Assembly (NCBI RefSeq): GCF_014639155.1
Contig: NZ_BMFT01000005.1
Coordinates: forward strand, 62,001-126,000
DNA from: Paenibacillus segetis
GTDB taxonomy: Bacteria; Bacillota; Bacilli; Paenibacillales; Paenibacillaceae
Direction of reading: 5' to 3'
DNA: 64,000 bases
Every line of letters starts with the position of its first letter. Position 1 is the stretch's first letter. The notes beneath the pieces were generated by a model. The model did no database searches, was not told the DNA's origin, and saw only the letters and a list, made by a program, of their open reading frames with translations. Below are positions 34,225-43,639 of the stretch, in pieces. A program made the position numbers and the translations under genes.

Positions 34225-36037
34225 ACCTTTTAGGCATAAATTTCCCAAGTTAGATCGCCAGCAGGGCAACCCTACTGGACGCAAACCGACAGCAAAGGCC
34301 AAGGACTGGTCTGGGACCCTCGGCCGAATCTGGAGATATCTAGCCCTCCGCAAAGCGAAACTAACGCTAGTACTGCTCATGGTACTCCTTAGCTCAGCAC
34401 TTTCATTACTGGGGCCTTACCTAGTTGGAGTGGCAGTCGATGACTTTCTAGAAGGCGGCGAAGATACGGCGTGGATTCTATTTCTGTCAGGCTTAGGCTT
34501 GTCGTATGTTGGCTTCTCTCTTACTTCGTGGCTGCAAAATATCTGGATGATCGAGATCTCCCAAGAGACGGTATACCGGATGAGGCTGGACCTGTTCCGT
34601 CATCTTCATCAGCTTCCGATCCCTTTTTACGGTAAAAGACAGCAGGGCGAGATTATGAGCCGGTTAACCAATGATATTGAAAATGTCAGTTCCACCCTTA
34701 ATAGCTCAGCGATACAGATCTTCTCCAGTGTACTTACATTGGTGGGGACACTGGTTGTCATGCTATATCTTAGTCCATTATTAACGCTATTAACCTTTCT
34801 CATTGTGCCACTTATGTTTCTTGGAATGCGCTGGATATCACGGCGAACGGGTCCACTTTTCAAGCAACGACAGAAGAACCTAGGGGATTTGAATGGATAT
34901 ATTGAAGAGACATTGTCCGGGCAAGTGATTATCCAGGCTTTTTCTCAGGAACAGCGGGTCATTAGGGAATTCAAGGAAAGAAATGTAGCGATTCGCCAAT
35001 CTGGATTTTGGGCTCAGACATTCTCGGGTTTTATTCCGAAGCTAATGAATGCTCTTAACAATTTAAGTTTTGCCGTTGTGGCCGGTGTTGGTGGTATTTT
35101 GGCGATCAATGGTGCGATTACGGTTGGAGTTATTATCGTATTTGTAGAATATGCAAGGCAGTTCACCAGACCGCTTAACGATTTGGCTAATCAATGGAAC
35201 ACATTACTATCAGCTATAGCAGGCGCCGAACGGGTATTCGAAGTTATGGATGAGGAAGTCGAAGAGAAAAGCGATACGGATGCGGTTAAGCTGGATCATG
35301 TAGACGGATCCGTTGTCTTCTCGAGAGTTTCCTTTTCCTATGATGAAGATGAGGAAGAAGAGACGTTGGAGGATATCAGCTTTGAAGCGAGGCCCGGTGA
35401 AATGATCGCATTAGTAGGGCCTACAGGAGCGGGTAAAACAACACTGATTCAGTTACTATCGCGATTCTATAATCCAGGTCAGGGGACCATTACGATAGAT
35501 GGACGAGATATAACAACGATCCGCAGAGAGAGTCTACGTTCTCAAATGGCGTTTGTATTGCAGGATTCTTTTCTATTTAAGGGGACTATCAGGGAAAATA
35601 TTCGTTTCGGCAGATTGGATGCTACCGATGAAGAGGTGGAGGCAGCATCTAAGCTTGCAAATGCTCATTCATTCATTAACCGTCTGCAAGGTGGTTACGA
35701 TAAAGTGCTGGAGACGGGAGGAACTGGGATCAGCCAAGGGCAGAAGCAATTACTCGCTATCGCACGTGCCATCCTAGCAAATCCCTCGATTCTTGTATTA
35801 GATGAAGCGACGAGCAGTATCGATACCGTAACTGAAATCAAGATTCAAGAGGGTCTGGAACGACTGATGGAGGGAAGAACAAGCTTTGTTATTGCACATC
35901 GGCTGAATACGATACGAAAAGCAGATCGTATCCTCGTTCTGAAAGAAGGACGTTTAATCGAACAAGGTTCACATGATGAACTATTGCAGCAGCAGGGATT
36001 CTATAGTGGGCTGTATCAGGGAATTGGGGCTGAATAA
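34205..36037 (+). CDS. ABC exporter half-transporter, consensus-site subunit
   Basis: From ATG 34205 (GGAAGGAGG upstream) the protein has 610 residues: a basic N-terminal extension of about 45 residues, six helices, and a nucleotide-binding domain with GPTGAGKTT (about 405), signature variant ISQGQKQLL (about 508), Walker B LVLDEATSSID and switch His in VIAHRLNTI. Catalytic Glu and His are intact. The Gln in place of the second Gly of its signature is usual in the partner that faces the degenerate site. It forms a heterodimer with the preceding gene product (BmrD/YheH-like). Confidence 0.9.
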   Translation: MFKTFSEPFRHKFPKLDRQQGNPTGRKPTAKAKDWSGTLGRIWRYLALRKAKLTLVLLMVLLSSALSLLGPYLVGVAVDDFLEGGEDTAWILFLSGLGLSYVGFSLTSWLQNIWMIEISQETVYRMRLDLFRHLHQLPIPFYGKRQQGEIMSRLTNDIENVSSTLNSSAIQIFSSVLTLVGTLVVMLYLSPLLTLLTFLIVPLMFLGMRWISRRTGPLFKQRQKNLGDLNGYIEETLSGQVIIQAFSQEQRVIREFKERNVAIRQSGFWAQTFSGFIPKLMNALNNLSFAVVAGVGGILAINGAITVGVIIVFVEYARQFTRPLNDLANQWNTLLSAIAGAERVFEVMDEEVEEKSDTDAVKLDHVDGSVVFSRVSFSYDEDEEEETLEDISFEARPGEMIALVGPTGAGKTTLIQLLSRFYNPGQGTITIDGRDITTIRRESLRSQMAFVLQDSFLFKGTIRENIRFGRLDATDEEVEAASKLANAHSFINRLQGGYDKVLETGGTGISQGQKQLLAIARAILANPSILVLDEATSSIDTVTEIKIQEGLERLMEGRTSFVIAHRLNTIRKADRILVLKEGRLIEQGSHDELLQQQGFYSGLYQGIGAE

Positions 36038-36046
36038 GCTCAGGTT

Positions 36047-36550
36047 TTATGAAAGGCGTATTGGTGTTTTATCTCCAGTTAAGGTAAATGGCTTCACTAC
36101 ATCGCTCAATTTGATTTCTCCAACGATATCTTTGGATTCACCATTTACTTTGTAATGGATCTCCACTTTAATTGTATCGCTCTTGCTAACTTGCATATTT
36201 TTAAATAAATTATTGGTGTTGAAATATATTTTGCTATTCGCGGTATCGGGTAAATGAAATGGATCGTCCGCTTGGCTCAATGAAACAATCCTATTTTCAC
36301 CTATTGATAGGCCATAACTAATACCATCAAATATCTTATCTTCTCCAATGACTTCTAAATATTGCTTCGTTACATATAAAGAGTGAGGCATAACAACAAA
36401 TTCGATATCCTTAATGTAGAAATCTTCCGTTTCAATATCGAAGGTATAGACTGATGGGACTTGGCGAATTTGCGATTGATTATAAAAAAGGACTGCAATA
36501 AGAGCGATGAATATAATTACAAATGATATTGATATTGCATGTTTTTTCAT
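36047..36550 (-). CDS. Uncharacterised membrane-anchored protein
   Basis: I do not recognise a family. One N-terminal helix (about 7-24) is followed by an extracellular domain of about 140 residues, rich in β-like alternation, with no Cys and no recognisable catalytic motif. An ATG three codons upstream of 36550 is also possible. It ends ten bases from the end of the ABC operon, read toward it, with no clear terminator between. Confidence 0.65.
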   Translation of the reverse strand: MKKHAISISFVIIFIALIAVLFYNQSQIRQVPSVYTFDIETEDFYIKDIEFVVMPHSLYVTKQYLEVIGEDKIFDGISYGLSIGENRIVSLSQADDPFHLPDTANSKIYFNTNNLFKNMQVSKSDTIKVEIHYKVNGESKDIVGEIKLSDVVKPFTLTGDKTPIRLS

Positions 36551-36627
36551 TTCAATCATCCCATCTTTTGTAAGTCTGTTATTAAATTATAACCACAGGA
36601 ACTATACATTCACATTATTATAAATCA

Positions 36628-36674
36628 CAAAAAAACCTTGAATGGCTAGAGAACGCCGGTTCAAGGTTTTTTGT
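36628..36674. terminator. Bidirectional terminator beyond nrdB
   Basis: AAAAAACCTTGAA pairs perfectly with TTCAAGGTTTTTT; there are T runs on both strands. It ends the nrd cluster on the minus strand. Confidence 0.9.
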
Positions 36675-36690
36675 TCACTATCGTATTCAA

Positions 36691-37722
36691 TTACAAATCA
36701 TCAAACCCGTTATCGTCTCCGACTTTACCGTAGTTGCGAGATTTCGCTTCGAAGAAGTCGGTCTTTGTTGCATTGAGGGCATCATCTGAGAAAGGTTTGA
36801 TCCAAGGCATACAGTTGACGTCCACGCCTACATAAGCTTTTTCCAATCCCATTAGTGTTAATCGTTTGTTCGCTGTGTACTTGATGTAATCGGACAACTC
36901 ATTTAGGTCAATACCGCGTACTTCCTTAAGCGTGTAGTGAGCCCAGTTTGTTTCAAGCTCCACGGCACGGTCAATTGTACGGTACGTATATTTGATATTT
37001 TCTTCTGTGTTGAGTTCAGGATAGTCAGCAAGCAGCTGTTTGAACACTTCAGCAAAGAAATAGCAGTGCTGGTTCTCATCACGTTGGATATAAGAGATCA
37101 TTTGGCTCGTACCCATCATTTTCTGATCACGTGCCAGATTGTAGAAGAAGGCGAATGTACTGTAGAAGAAAATCCCTTCAAGAATCAAATCAGCAACCAG
37201 TGATTCGAAGAACGTTTGTGGCGTCGCATCGTCACGGAAATTCTGATAAATATCCGAGATAAATTTGTTGCGTTCTAGTAGGACCGGATCATGCTTCCAA
37301 TACTCAAAAATCTCTTTCTGTTCTTGATCAGATACGATAGAGGACAACACATAGGAGTAGGATTGGTTATGAACGACCTCTTGTTGCCCGATAATCGCCG
37401 AGATAGCCTCTAACGAGGAATCCGTGAAATACCGTTTCACGTCACCGACGAACATTGTTTGCATTGAATCCAGTACAGCAAGCAGTGAAATATTGATCTT
37501 GAACGTCCGTTGTTCTTCTGGATCAAGTTGTCTAAATTGCTGCGCATCTTTGGACATCGGAATTTCGTCTGCGATCCAGTGGTTGAGCAGTAGAACTTTG
37601 TATAGTTTATACATATGCGGCATGCGAATATCGTTCCAGTTGAGGATACCCGAGCATTCGCCGCCGATAATACGAGTAGATTTATTCGGTGCTTCGGTAT
37701 TAAAAATCGTTTGCATTTGCAT
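36691..37722 (-). CDS. nrdB: Class I ribonucleotide reductase β subunit
   Basis: This 343-residue ferritin-like protein generates the radical for NrdA. Diiron ligands are visible: Asp in LLAVLDSMQ, Glu and His in GQQEVVHNQSY, Glu in LILEGIFFY, Glu and His in RDENQHC. The Tyr seven residues after the ligand Glu (QSYSYV) is the radical Tyr position, so a tyrosyl-radical enzyme is expected. AAGGAGATG precedes the ATG. It is separated from nrdA by an unusual 720-base repeat-filled spacer. Confidence 0.92.
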   Translation of the reverse strand: MQMQTIFNTEAPNKSTRIIGGECSGILNWNDIRMPHMYKLYKVLLLNHWIADEIPMSKDAQQFRQLDPEEQRTFKINISLLAVLDSMQTMFVGDVKRYFTDSSLEAISAIIGQQEVVHNQSYSYVLSSIVSDQEQKEIFEYWKHDPVLLERNKFISDIYQNFRDDATPQTFFESLVADLILEGIFFYSTFAFFYNLARDQKMMGTSQMISYIQRDENQHCYFFAEVFKQLLADYPELNTEENIKYTYRTIDRAVELETNWAHYTLKEVRGIDLNELSDYIKYTANKRLTLMGLEKAYVGVDVNCMPWIKPFSDDALNATKTDFFEAKSRNYGKVGDDNGFDDL

Positions 37723-37826
37723 GAATCTTCATCTCCTTGAAGTTGATATATATAAATTTCGATAGCCTACGATAGCGAAATGTTCTTTAAAAAGAAGTGT
37801 GGATGACCGCTACGTTGACGGATTAT

Positions 37827-37901
37827 TCTTCCGATCGCTGTTGTCCTCAGATTTCCTGATTTTATACTACAGTGGTAGAAATCTGAGGACAAAGGCGAAC
37901 G
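37827..37901 (-). repeat. Dispersed palindromic repeat, copy A
   Basis: The arms TTGTCCTCAGATTTC (37841-37855) and its complement (37878-37892) are perfect. About 75 bp including flanks matches copy B at 60916-60994 on the opposite strand. The first stem pair differs compensatorily (G-C here, A-T in copy B). Confidence 0.85.
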
Positions 37902-37949
37902 CTTCGCTTCTTCAGAACAATTCCGTCCCCTTCGCTACGTGCAGCATTT

Positions 37950-38360
37950 CAACCCACCGTAAGCGTATCCCGTAGGGAGAGCGCCTCCAAGCACGAAGTA
38001 TCGAAAAGTGGGTAGGCAAGCAGTCCATGTAGGCCCTGATCCACCCTAAGCGTATCCCGAAGGGAGAGCGGCTCATAGCACGAAGTATCCACTAAGTAGC
38101 TCCCAAGTAGCAGGACGCACCCGCATTTCATGCAGGAGCGCCTAAAAGTAGAGCGTGCCCATATGGGCGACAAGCGGCTCATTGCACATAGCTTAACTCG
38201 GGCGAGCACAGAAGTAGCAGTGCCTGCAACGTGTTTTTCCTGGTAACCCGGGTGCATCAAAAGTGAGACGTACCCGAAGGGGGAAAAGCGTGCCATGCAC
38301 AAACCAAAAGCGCATCCCCGAAGGGGACAGCGAGCAGGAGCGCCTCTCTACCTCACACGT
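37950..38360 (-). repeat. Cluster of degenerate G+C-rich hairpin repeats between nrdA and nrdB
   Basis: At least two clear units of about 46 bp (37955-38010 and 38042-38092) share TAAGCGTATCCCG(T/A)AGGGAG and GCACGAAGTATC. Two weaker relatives near 38270 and 38310 keep the CCCGAAGGGG hairpin. On the minus strand the loops read UUCG. With the palindromes at 37827-37901 and 38401-38423 they fill the 720-base gap, in which I see no gene. Confidence 0.7.
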
Positions 38361-38400
38361 TACTTAAAGCGGGATTCCAAAGGGCGGCAGGCCCTTGGAG

Positions 38401-38423
38401 CCCTCCCTTACGGTAAGGGAGGG
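38401..38423. repeat. Perfect hairpin just downstream of nrdA
   Basis: CCCTCCCTTAC pairs with GTAAGGGAGGG with a one-base centre. There is no T run on the minus strand, so it is probably an mRNA-end or processing hairpin rather than an efficient terminator. Confidence 0.6.
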
Positions 38424-38443
38424 TTTGGGTGGGATGAGACGCC

Positions 38444-40777
38444 TTAGGATGCGCAACTCTCACATTCCTCAATCGTCAACGCGCGGCTACGCACGTAATA
38501 GGTTGATTTTAGGCCGGCCTTCCAGGCATGAATATGAAGATCTAGGAATTCTGTGGCCTTGATGTCAGGGCGTACATATAAGTTGAAGCTTTGGGCCTGA
38601 TCAACGTGACGCTGACGGGCACCAGCCATTTCGATAGACCAGTTTTGGTCGATCATAAACGCTGTTTTATAGTACCAGATCGTTTTCTCAGACAAGTCTG
38701 GAGCTGGGTTAGCAATTTTGTAAGTCGTTTTCTCTTCATAGGAGAGAAGTTCGTACAATGGATCAATACTTGCAGTGGATCCGGCAATGATTGAAGTGGA
38801 CCCATTTGGTGCGATAGCGAACATCCAAGCATTACGGACACCGTTTTCGGCAACCTCTGTTTGTAGCTCTTGCCATTGCGCGGTCGTTACATATTTTCCT
38901 TCACGTGTACCATCCGTGTAGTTACGGTAAGTGAAATAGTTTCCGTTCTCCCAATCGGAGCCGGCGAACTTAGGATAGCGGCCTTTTTCTTTGGCCAATT
39001 CCATACTTGATTTGACGAGAAGGTAGTTGATTTTCTCATATAGTGCATCATTGTATGCAACAGCTTCGTTAGATTCCCATTTGATGCCTTCAAGGGCAAG
39101 CAAATGGTGTAAACCAAAGGTTCCGAGTCCGATCGCGCGGTATTGGCTGTTCGTATATTGAGCTTGTAATACATCGATATTGTTGATGTCGATTACATTG
39201 TCGAGCATACGTGTCTGAATAGGAACGAGCCGGTCTAGAACTCCTGCCGGTACAGCCCGAGCTAGGTGGATTGAATTCAGGTTACATACAACGAAATCAC
39301 CTGGTACTTTGGAAATAACAATCCGAGTTTGTCCGTCCTTGGTAACAAGCTCTTCAGATTCAATAACGGTTGGTGATTGGTTCTGCATAATTTCCGTACA
39401 TAGGTTCGATGAATAAATCATACCGTGTGTGCGGTTAGGGTTAGCCCGGTTAACAGTATCTCTATAGAACATGTAAGGCGTGCCCGTTTCGAGCTGCGAC
39501 TTCATGATTCGTTTCATAATATCAATAGCTGGCATCGTAATCCGTGATAGAGTCGGGTGATTTACTGCTTCCTCATATTTTTCACGGAACTGGCCTTGGC
39601 CTAATTGTGCATCGTAAAAGTCTTCTAAGCCCAGAGGGCGTCCGTTAGCATCTTTCCATCCCATAGTTTTTCTTACTTCATGAGGGCAGAACAGATTCCA
39701 TTCCCCACGTGCTTCCACTGCTTCCATGAAGATGTCCGGGATGCAGACACCGTGGAATACGTCATGCGCACGCATCCGCTCGTCGCCATTGTTAAGCTTA
39801 AGATCAAGGAAGGCGAGAATATCTTTATGGAACACATCCAAATAGACGGCAATCGCACCTTTACGTGTACCAAGTTGATCTACACTGACAGCGGTATTGT
39901 TAAGTTGACGGATCCAAGGAATGACGCCGGAGCTGGTATTCTTATGACCGCGGATATCTGATCCGCGAGCCCGAACCTTACCCAGGTAGACGCCGATACC
40001 GCCACCCATTTTGCTGAGACGAGCTACGTCGGTATTGGAATCAAAGATTCCCTCGAGTGAGTCATCTACTGTATCGATGAAGCAACTGGAGAGTTGCCCA
40101 GCAACTTTTTTACCAGCGTTAGACATGGTTGGAGTAGCGGCTGTCATGTAGATGTTACTCATCGCCCAGTACGCTTCTTTGACCAGATCAAGACGCTTGT
40201 CCGCAGGTTCTTTGTGCATGAGATACATCGCAATAACCATATAACGTTCTTGTGGTAATTCCATTGTCCGGCCATCGAAGTCCGTCGCGAGATAACGTTC
40301 CGTGAGTGTTAACAGTCCGATGTAATCAAATAGCAAATCACGAGAAGGATCAATCGTTTCGCCTAACTCTTCAATTTGCTCTTTCGTGTAGCACTCTAAC
40401 AATTCTTCCCGATAAATTCCGGTTTTGCACAAGTCCACGATAAGGTGATGGAATGACCCATAAGGCTCCTCAGGATAAGCTTTGTAACGGCGATGAACCG
40501 CTGCTTTTTTATAGAGAGAAGTGAGTAGGGAACGAGCTGCGGCGAATTTCCATTCGGGCTCTTCCTTGGTAACAAGCTCTAGCGATGACATGGTAAAAGC
40601 ACTACTAATCTCTTCGCCTGTTACTGTATCACGTCTTAGTTTGGCATTAACACCACGCAGTAGGCGTTCCTTGTCGAGTTTATTTAATCCTTCCAGAATG
40701 CGGTCAGCATAAAGACCAAGACGTTCTTGATCGAACGCAAGCTGGCGGTTATTTGGTTTGGTTACGAATGATGGCAT
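38444..40777 (-). CDS. nrdA: Class I ribonucleotide reductase α subunit
   Basis: This 777-residue catalytic subunit reduces ribonucleotide diphosphates. An ATP-cone-like domain occupies about residues 1-95. The barrel shows QLSSCFIDT (first redox Cys), SSNLCTEI (active-site Cys, after which comes the EIMQN region), and the radical-transfer Tyr pair in KSTYYVRSRA near the end; the C-terminal ECESCAS supplies the swinging dithiol. GTGAGGA precedes the ATG. It lies 200 bases downstream of nrdG and 720 bases upstream of nrdB on the same strand. Confidence 0.93.
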   Translation of the reverse strand: MPSFVTKPNNRQLAFDQERLGLYADRILEGLNKLDKERLLRGVNAKLRRDTVTGEEISSAFTMSSLELVTKEEPEWKFAAARSLLTSLYKKAAVHRRYKAYPEEPYGSFHHLIVDLCKTGIYREELLECYTKEQIEELGETIDPSRDLLFDYIGLLTLTERYLATDFDGRTMELPQERYMVIAMYLMHKEPADKRLDLVKEAYWAMSNIYMTAATPTMSNAGKKVAGQLSSCFIDTVDDSLEGIFDSNTDVARLSKMGGGIGVYLGKVRARGSDIRGHKNTSSGVIPWIRQLNNTAVSVDQLGTRKGAIAVYLDVFHKDILAFLDLKLNNGDERMRAHDVFHGVCIPDIFMEAVEARGEWNLFCPHEVRKTMGWKDANGRPLGLEDFYDAQLGQGQFREKYEEAVNHPTLSRITMPAIDIMKRIMKSQLETGTPYMFYRDTVNRANPNRTHGMIYSSNLCTEIMQNQSPTVIESEELVTKDGQTRIVISKVPGDFVVCNLNSIHLARAVPAGVLDRLVPIQTRMLDNVIDINNIDVLQAQYTNSQYRAIGLGTFGLHHLLALEGIKWESNEAVAYNDALYEKINYLLVKSSMELAKEKGRYPKFAGSDWENGNYFTYRNYTDGTREGKYVTTAQWQELQTEVAENGVRNAWMFAIAPNGSTSIIAGSTASIDPLYELLSYEEKTTYKIANPAPDLSEKTIWYYKTAFMIDQNWSIEMAGARQRHVDQAQSFNLYVRPDIKATEFLDLHIHAWKAGLKSTYYVRSRALTIEECESCAS

Positions 40778-40976
40778 GATAGATCCTCACTTTCGGGGTA
40801 TGGGGTATGGGATAATGAAATCAAAAGTGTGTTAGAGATGTTTCTCCAAAACTTCACATTTCAAATTTGAGGTATTTCTTGTAAAAAGAAGCGCCAATGA
40901 AGAAGCGCCTGATGGTCAATAGTTACTAAAGCTTAAAAGTATCATAGAAAAACAATTATACTAGAATTTTGAATCG

Positions 40977-41495
40977 CTAGAAAGAGAAAGTTGGCTGCCA
41001 TATAGAAACCTTTCCAAGTATTAGGCTCTGTGTAATATCAATCAATCGTTGATTGGAACTGCCGCAATAGCGTAGAGAGGGATCTCGTAATTCTTCAACA
41101 AACCTTCCATCTACGAGTACCTGACAACGCCGAAGTAATTCGTATTCCGGTGATTCAGGGTTCTCAGTTATTTCCTCAAAAGTATAACCGCTATAGATCC
41201 AAATCGATATTGGACCTACTTGTTGCCGAAGGCGGTCGATGAATGCGCTAACCTCTGCTGCAGAGAAGAAGGGATCTCCTCCGAGAATCGTAAGCCCGCT
41301 TAATAAGGGATTGTTCTTGATGTCGTCAATAATCTCCGCTTCCCGTTCCTTCGTGAAGGGATCACCATAATTAAAATTCCAGGTGGCGGGACTGAAGCAG
41401 CCCTTGCAGAAATGGCGACATCCGCTAATGAAGATGGAGGCTCTCAGGCCTTCACCTTCATTAATTGATTCCGGATAGTAGCCGCAAATATTCAT
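40977..41495 (-). CDS. nrdG: Anaerobic ribonucleotide reductase activase
   Basis: This 172-residue radical SAM enzyme has the cluster motif Cys-x3-Cys-x2-Cys in GCRHFCKGC (about 26-34) and the GGDP segment of the SAM site. It installs the glycyl radical on NrdD under anaerobic conditions. Its start overlaps the end of nrdD by four bases, so the two are translationally coupled. Confidence 0.93.
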   Translation of the reverse strand: MNICGYYPESINEGEGLRASIFISGCRHFCKGCFSPATWNFNYGDPFTKEREAEIIDDIKNNPLLSGLTILGGDPFFSAAEVSAFIDRLRQQVGPISIWIYSGYTFEEITENPESPEYELLRRCQVLVDGRFVEELRDPSLRYCGSSNQRLIDITQSLILGKVSIWQPTFSF

Positions 41496-43471
41496 GTGTT
41501 ATGTTTCAATCGATCACGTACTTCCGCTTGTTTGGCGGCGTTAAAACGCGTTTGATAATCTCCGGTTAAGTATCCAGTAACACGGCGTAGACGACGGATA
41601 TGAACGTCGTTCTCATGACTGTTACATGATGGGCAAGTTGCTCCAATAATTCCCTCAAAACCACAAGCGGAGCAGCGATCAATCGGATGATTGATGCTGA
41701 AATAGCTAACCTGTTGCGATAGTGCATATTGAATGATTTGCAGAAACGCTGCTGGATTACTCCGAGCGTTACCATTTAATTCGATATATGAAATGGCTCC
41801 AGCATTGCACAGGCCGTGGAATGCGGACTCTAGTTCAATCTTCTTGGCAGCGCTAATAGAGTAGTAGACTGGAATATGAAAAGAATTGGTGTAATATTCA
41901 CGATCTGTTACTCCTGCGATTGCACCGTAGGTTGCTTTATCCCGCTTAGTGAACTTTCCGGACAGGCCTTCTGCCGGTGTAGCAAATAGCGTAATGTTCA
42001 GATTGTGGCGTTCGCTCTGACGGTCGCAATAATTGCGCATATAGGAGATCAATTCATAAGCTTTATTGTATACATTGCTATCTTCCCCATGGTGCTTACC
42101 GTACATAGCTTTCATACATTCTGCAAGTCCGATGAATCCAATAGATAGACTACCATGCTTAAGGAGGTCGCCTACAGGCTCTTCTGGATGAAGATGTTCG
42201 CCACCTTCCCACACGCCTTCACGCATCATGAAGTCAGAGGCTTTGGCTTTTTGAGCTTTCTGGATATTAAACCTATGTAGAAGCCCCTCTAGTGCAATAT
42301 CTAGATAAAGATCAAGCTCGCGATAAAAACCGCGTTCGTCTGCTACCTTACGTTGACCAAGTACGATACCATGCTCTAATCCTAGTTTGACGAGATTCAT
42401 AGTATTGAAGGAAAGATTTCCTTTACCTGATAAATGATTACGTCCAAACCGGTCGCTAAGTACTCGAGTACGGCATCCCATCGTTGCAAATTCCGTATCA
42501 GGATCACCTGCTTTGTAATACATCAAGTTCAGCGGTGCATCTAGGTTTGCAAAATTAGGATAAAGTCGTTTTGCGGAACACTCCGCTGCCTTTAAGAATA
42601 ATGAATAGTTGGGTTCATCTGGTGCTTGGTTAACCCCTTGTTTGCATTTAAAAATTTGTATGGGGAAAATCGGTGTCTCGCCGTTACCCAATCCGCGCAT
42701 CGTTGCTGTTAGCAGGGAGTCGATGACGAGTTGACCTTCAGGTGAAGTATCGGTGCCGTAGTTGATGCTGGTAAAAGGAATTTGTCCACCTGCACGACTC
42801 GACATTGTATTTAGATTATGAATGAGACTCTCCGCAGCTTGGAGTGTTTCACTCTTTGTTTCTTTAGTTGCAAATTTAAATGCTTTTGGATAGAGTTCCT
42901 GCAGATCGCTGCGACTCATTGATATTTCTCCTACATTAGTAGAATCTAAGTCGCCCTCTTCGAAGTACTCTAAACCTTTGATAAGGTTCTTAGAAAATGT
43001 CTTTCTTACATAAGGAGCTAGGTCAAAATCAATCTTATTGGCCGAAACTCCGCCATATTGCGAATTTTGCTGAGATTGAAAAATAATAGCCACCAAAGCC
43101 ATAGCTGTCATAATAGAGTTGGGTGGACGTACACTTCCGTTGCCGGTATTGAAGCCTTCACGAAGCAATTTATCGAAGGGGATAAAAATACAGTTTGTTG
43201 TACCGATCGCATATTGATCAAGATCATGTACATAGACGATATTATCTTTAATGGATTGTACTAGTCTTTTCGGCATAACAAAGTGTTCTGCATACCACTT
43301 CGCATATTCACTACCGAATTTGCTCATTTTACCGGAGAAACTTTCTCCATTCAGGTTAGCGTTCTCGCGTAGTACCTCAAGATTGCGACTCTCAACGATT
43401 TCCTCGCCAAGGGTAATTACTTCATCAAGCATGACCTCACGGTCGGTATAGATGGGGTTTAACAATGCCAT
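41492..43471 (-). CDS. nrdD: Anaerobic (class III) ribonucleotide reductase
   Basis: This 659-residue glycyl radical enzyme has the C-terminal zinc site CSACGFEG/CPSC and the glycyl radical loop RRVTGYL (Gly about 636). It reduces ribonucleoside triphosphates in the absence of oxygen. The N-terminus lacks the usual ATP-cone of about 90 residues, so allosteric activity control by ATP/dATP may be missing. AGGGAGGAG precedes the ATG. Upstream lie an intrinsic terminator, a cobalamin riboswitch and NrdR boxes. Confidence 0.93.
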   Translation of the reverse strand: MALLNPIYTDREVMLDEVITLGEEIVESRNLEVLRENANLNGESFSGKMSKFGSEYAKWYAEHFVMPKRLVQSIKDNIVYVHDLDQYAIGTTNCIFIPFDKLLREGFNTGNGSVRPPNSIMTAMALVAIIFQSQQNSQYGGVSANKIDFDLAPYVRKTFSKNLIKGLEYFEEGDLDSTNVGEISMSRSDLQELYPKAFKFATKETKSETLQAAESLIHNLNTMSSRAGGQIPFTSINYGTDTSPEGQLVIDSLLTATMRGLGNGETPIFPIQIFKCKQGVNQAPDEPNYSLFLKAAECSAKRLYPNFANLDAPLNLMYYKAGDPDTEFATMGCRTRVLSDRFGRNHLSGKGNLSFNTMNLVKLGLEHGIVLGQRKVADERGFYRELDLYLDIALEGLLHRFNIQKAQKAKASDFMMREGVWEGGEHLHPEEPVGDLLKHGSLSIGFIGLAECMKAMYGKHHGEDSNVYNKAYELISYMRNYCDRQSERHNLNITLFATPAEGLSGKFTKRDKATYGAIAGVTDREYYTNSFHIPVYYSISAAKKIELESAFHGLCNAGAISYIELNGNARSNPAAFLQIIQYALSQQVSYFSINHPIDRCSACGFEGIIGATCPSCNSHENDVHIRRLRRVTGYLTGDYQTRFNAAKQAEVRDRLKHNT

Positions 43472-43513
43472 TTCAAAGTTCTCCTCCCTAAAAACTAGAC
43501 ATTGATATCATAC

Positions 43514-43549
43514 AAAAAGCATTCCCAACCCTGGCAAGGTTGGAAATGC
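43514..43549 (-). terminator. Intrinsic terminator of the cobalamin riboswitch
   Basis: On the minus strand GCATTTCCAAC pairs with GTTGGGAATGC, followed by TTTTTG. It lies between the riboswitch and the nrdD start and is the likely expression platform. Confidence 0.85.
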
Positions 43550-43639
43550 CCGAATGCGTCTCAAGAAAAGCCATAAAAGGCGATTCAAAGTAAGCTGTAT
43601 GTAAGCAGCAAGCGGACACCTACCCGAACCTCGCAGGAC

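Noticed and set aside
37949..38302. Open frame of 117 codons on the minus strand between nrdA and nrdB
   Set aside because: It is created by the G+C-rich tandem repeats; its internal protein repeat simply mirrors the DNA repeat, and it has no ribosome binding site.
40861..40920. Terminator between nrdG and nrdA
   Set aside because: The GGCGCTTCTT motif occurs as a direct rather than inverted repeat, so no stable hairpin with a T run forms; read-through into nrdA stays possible.
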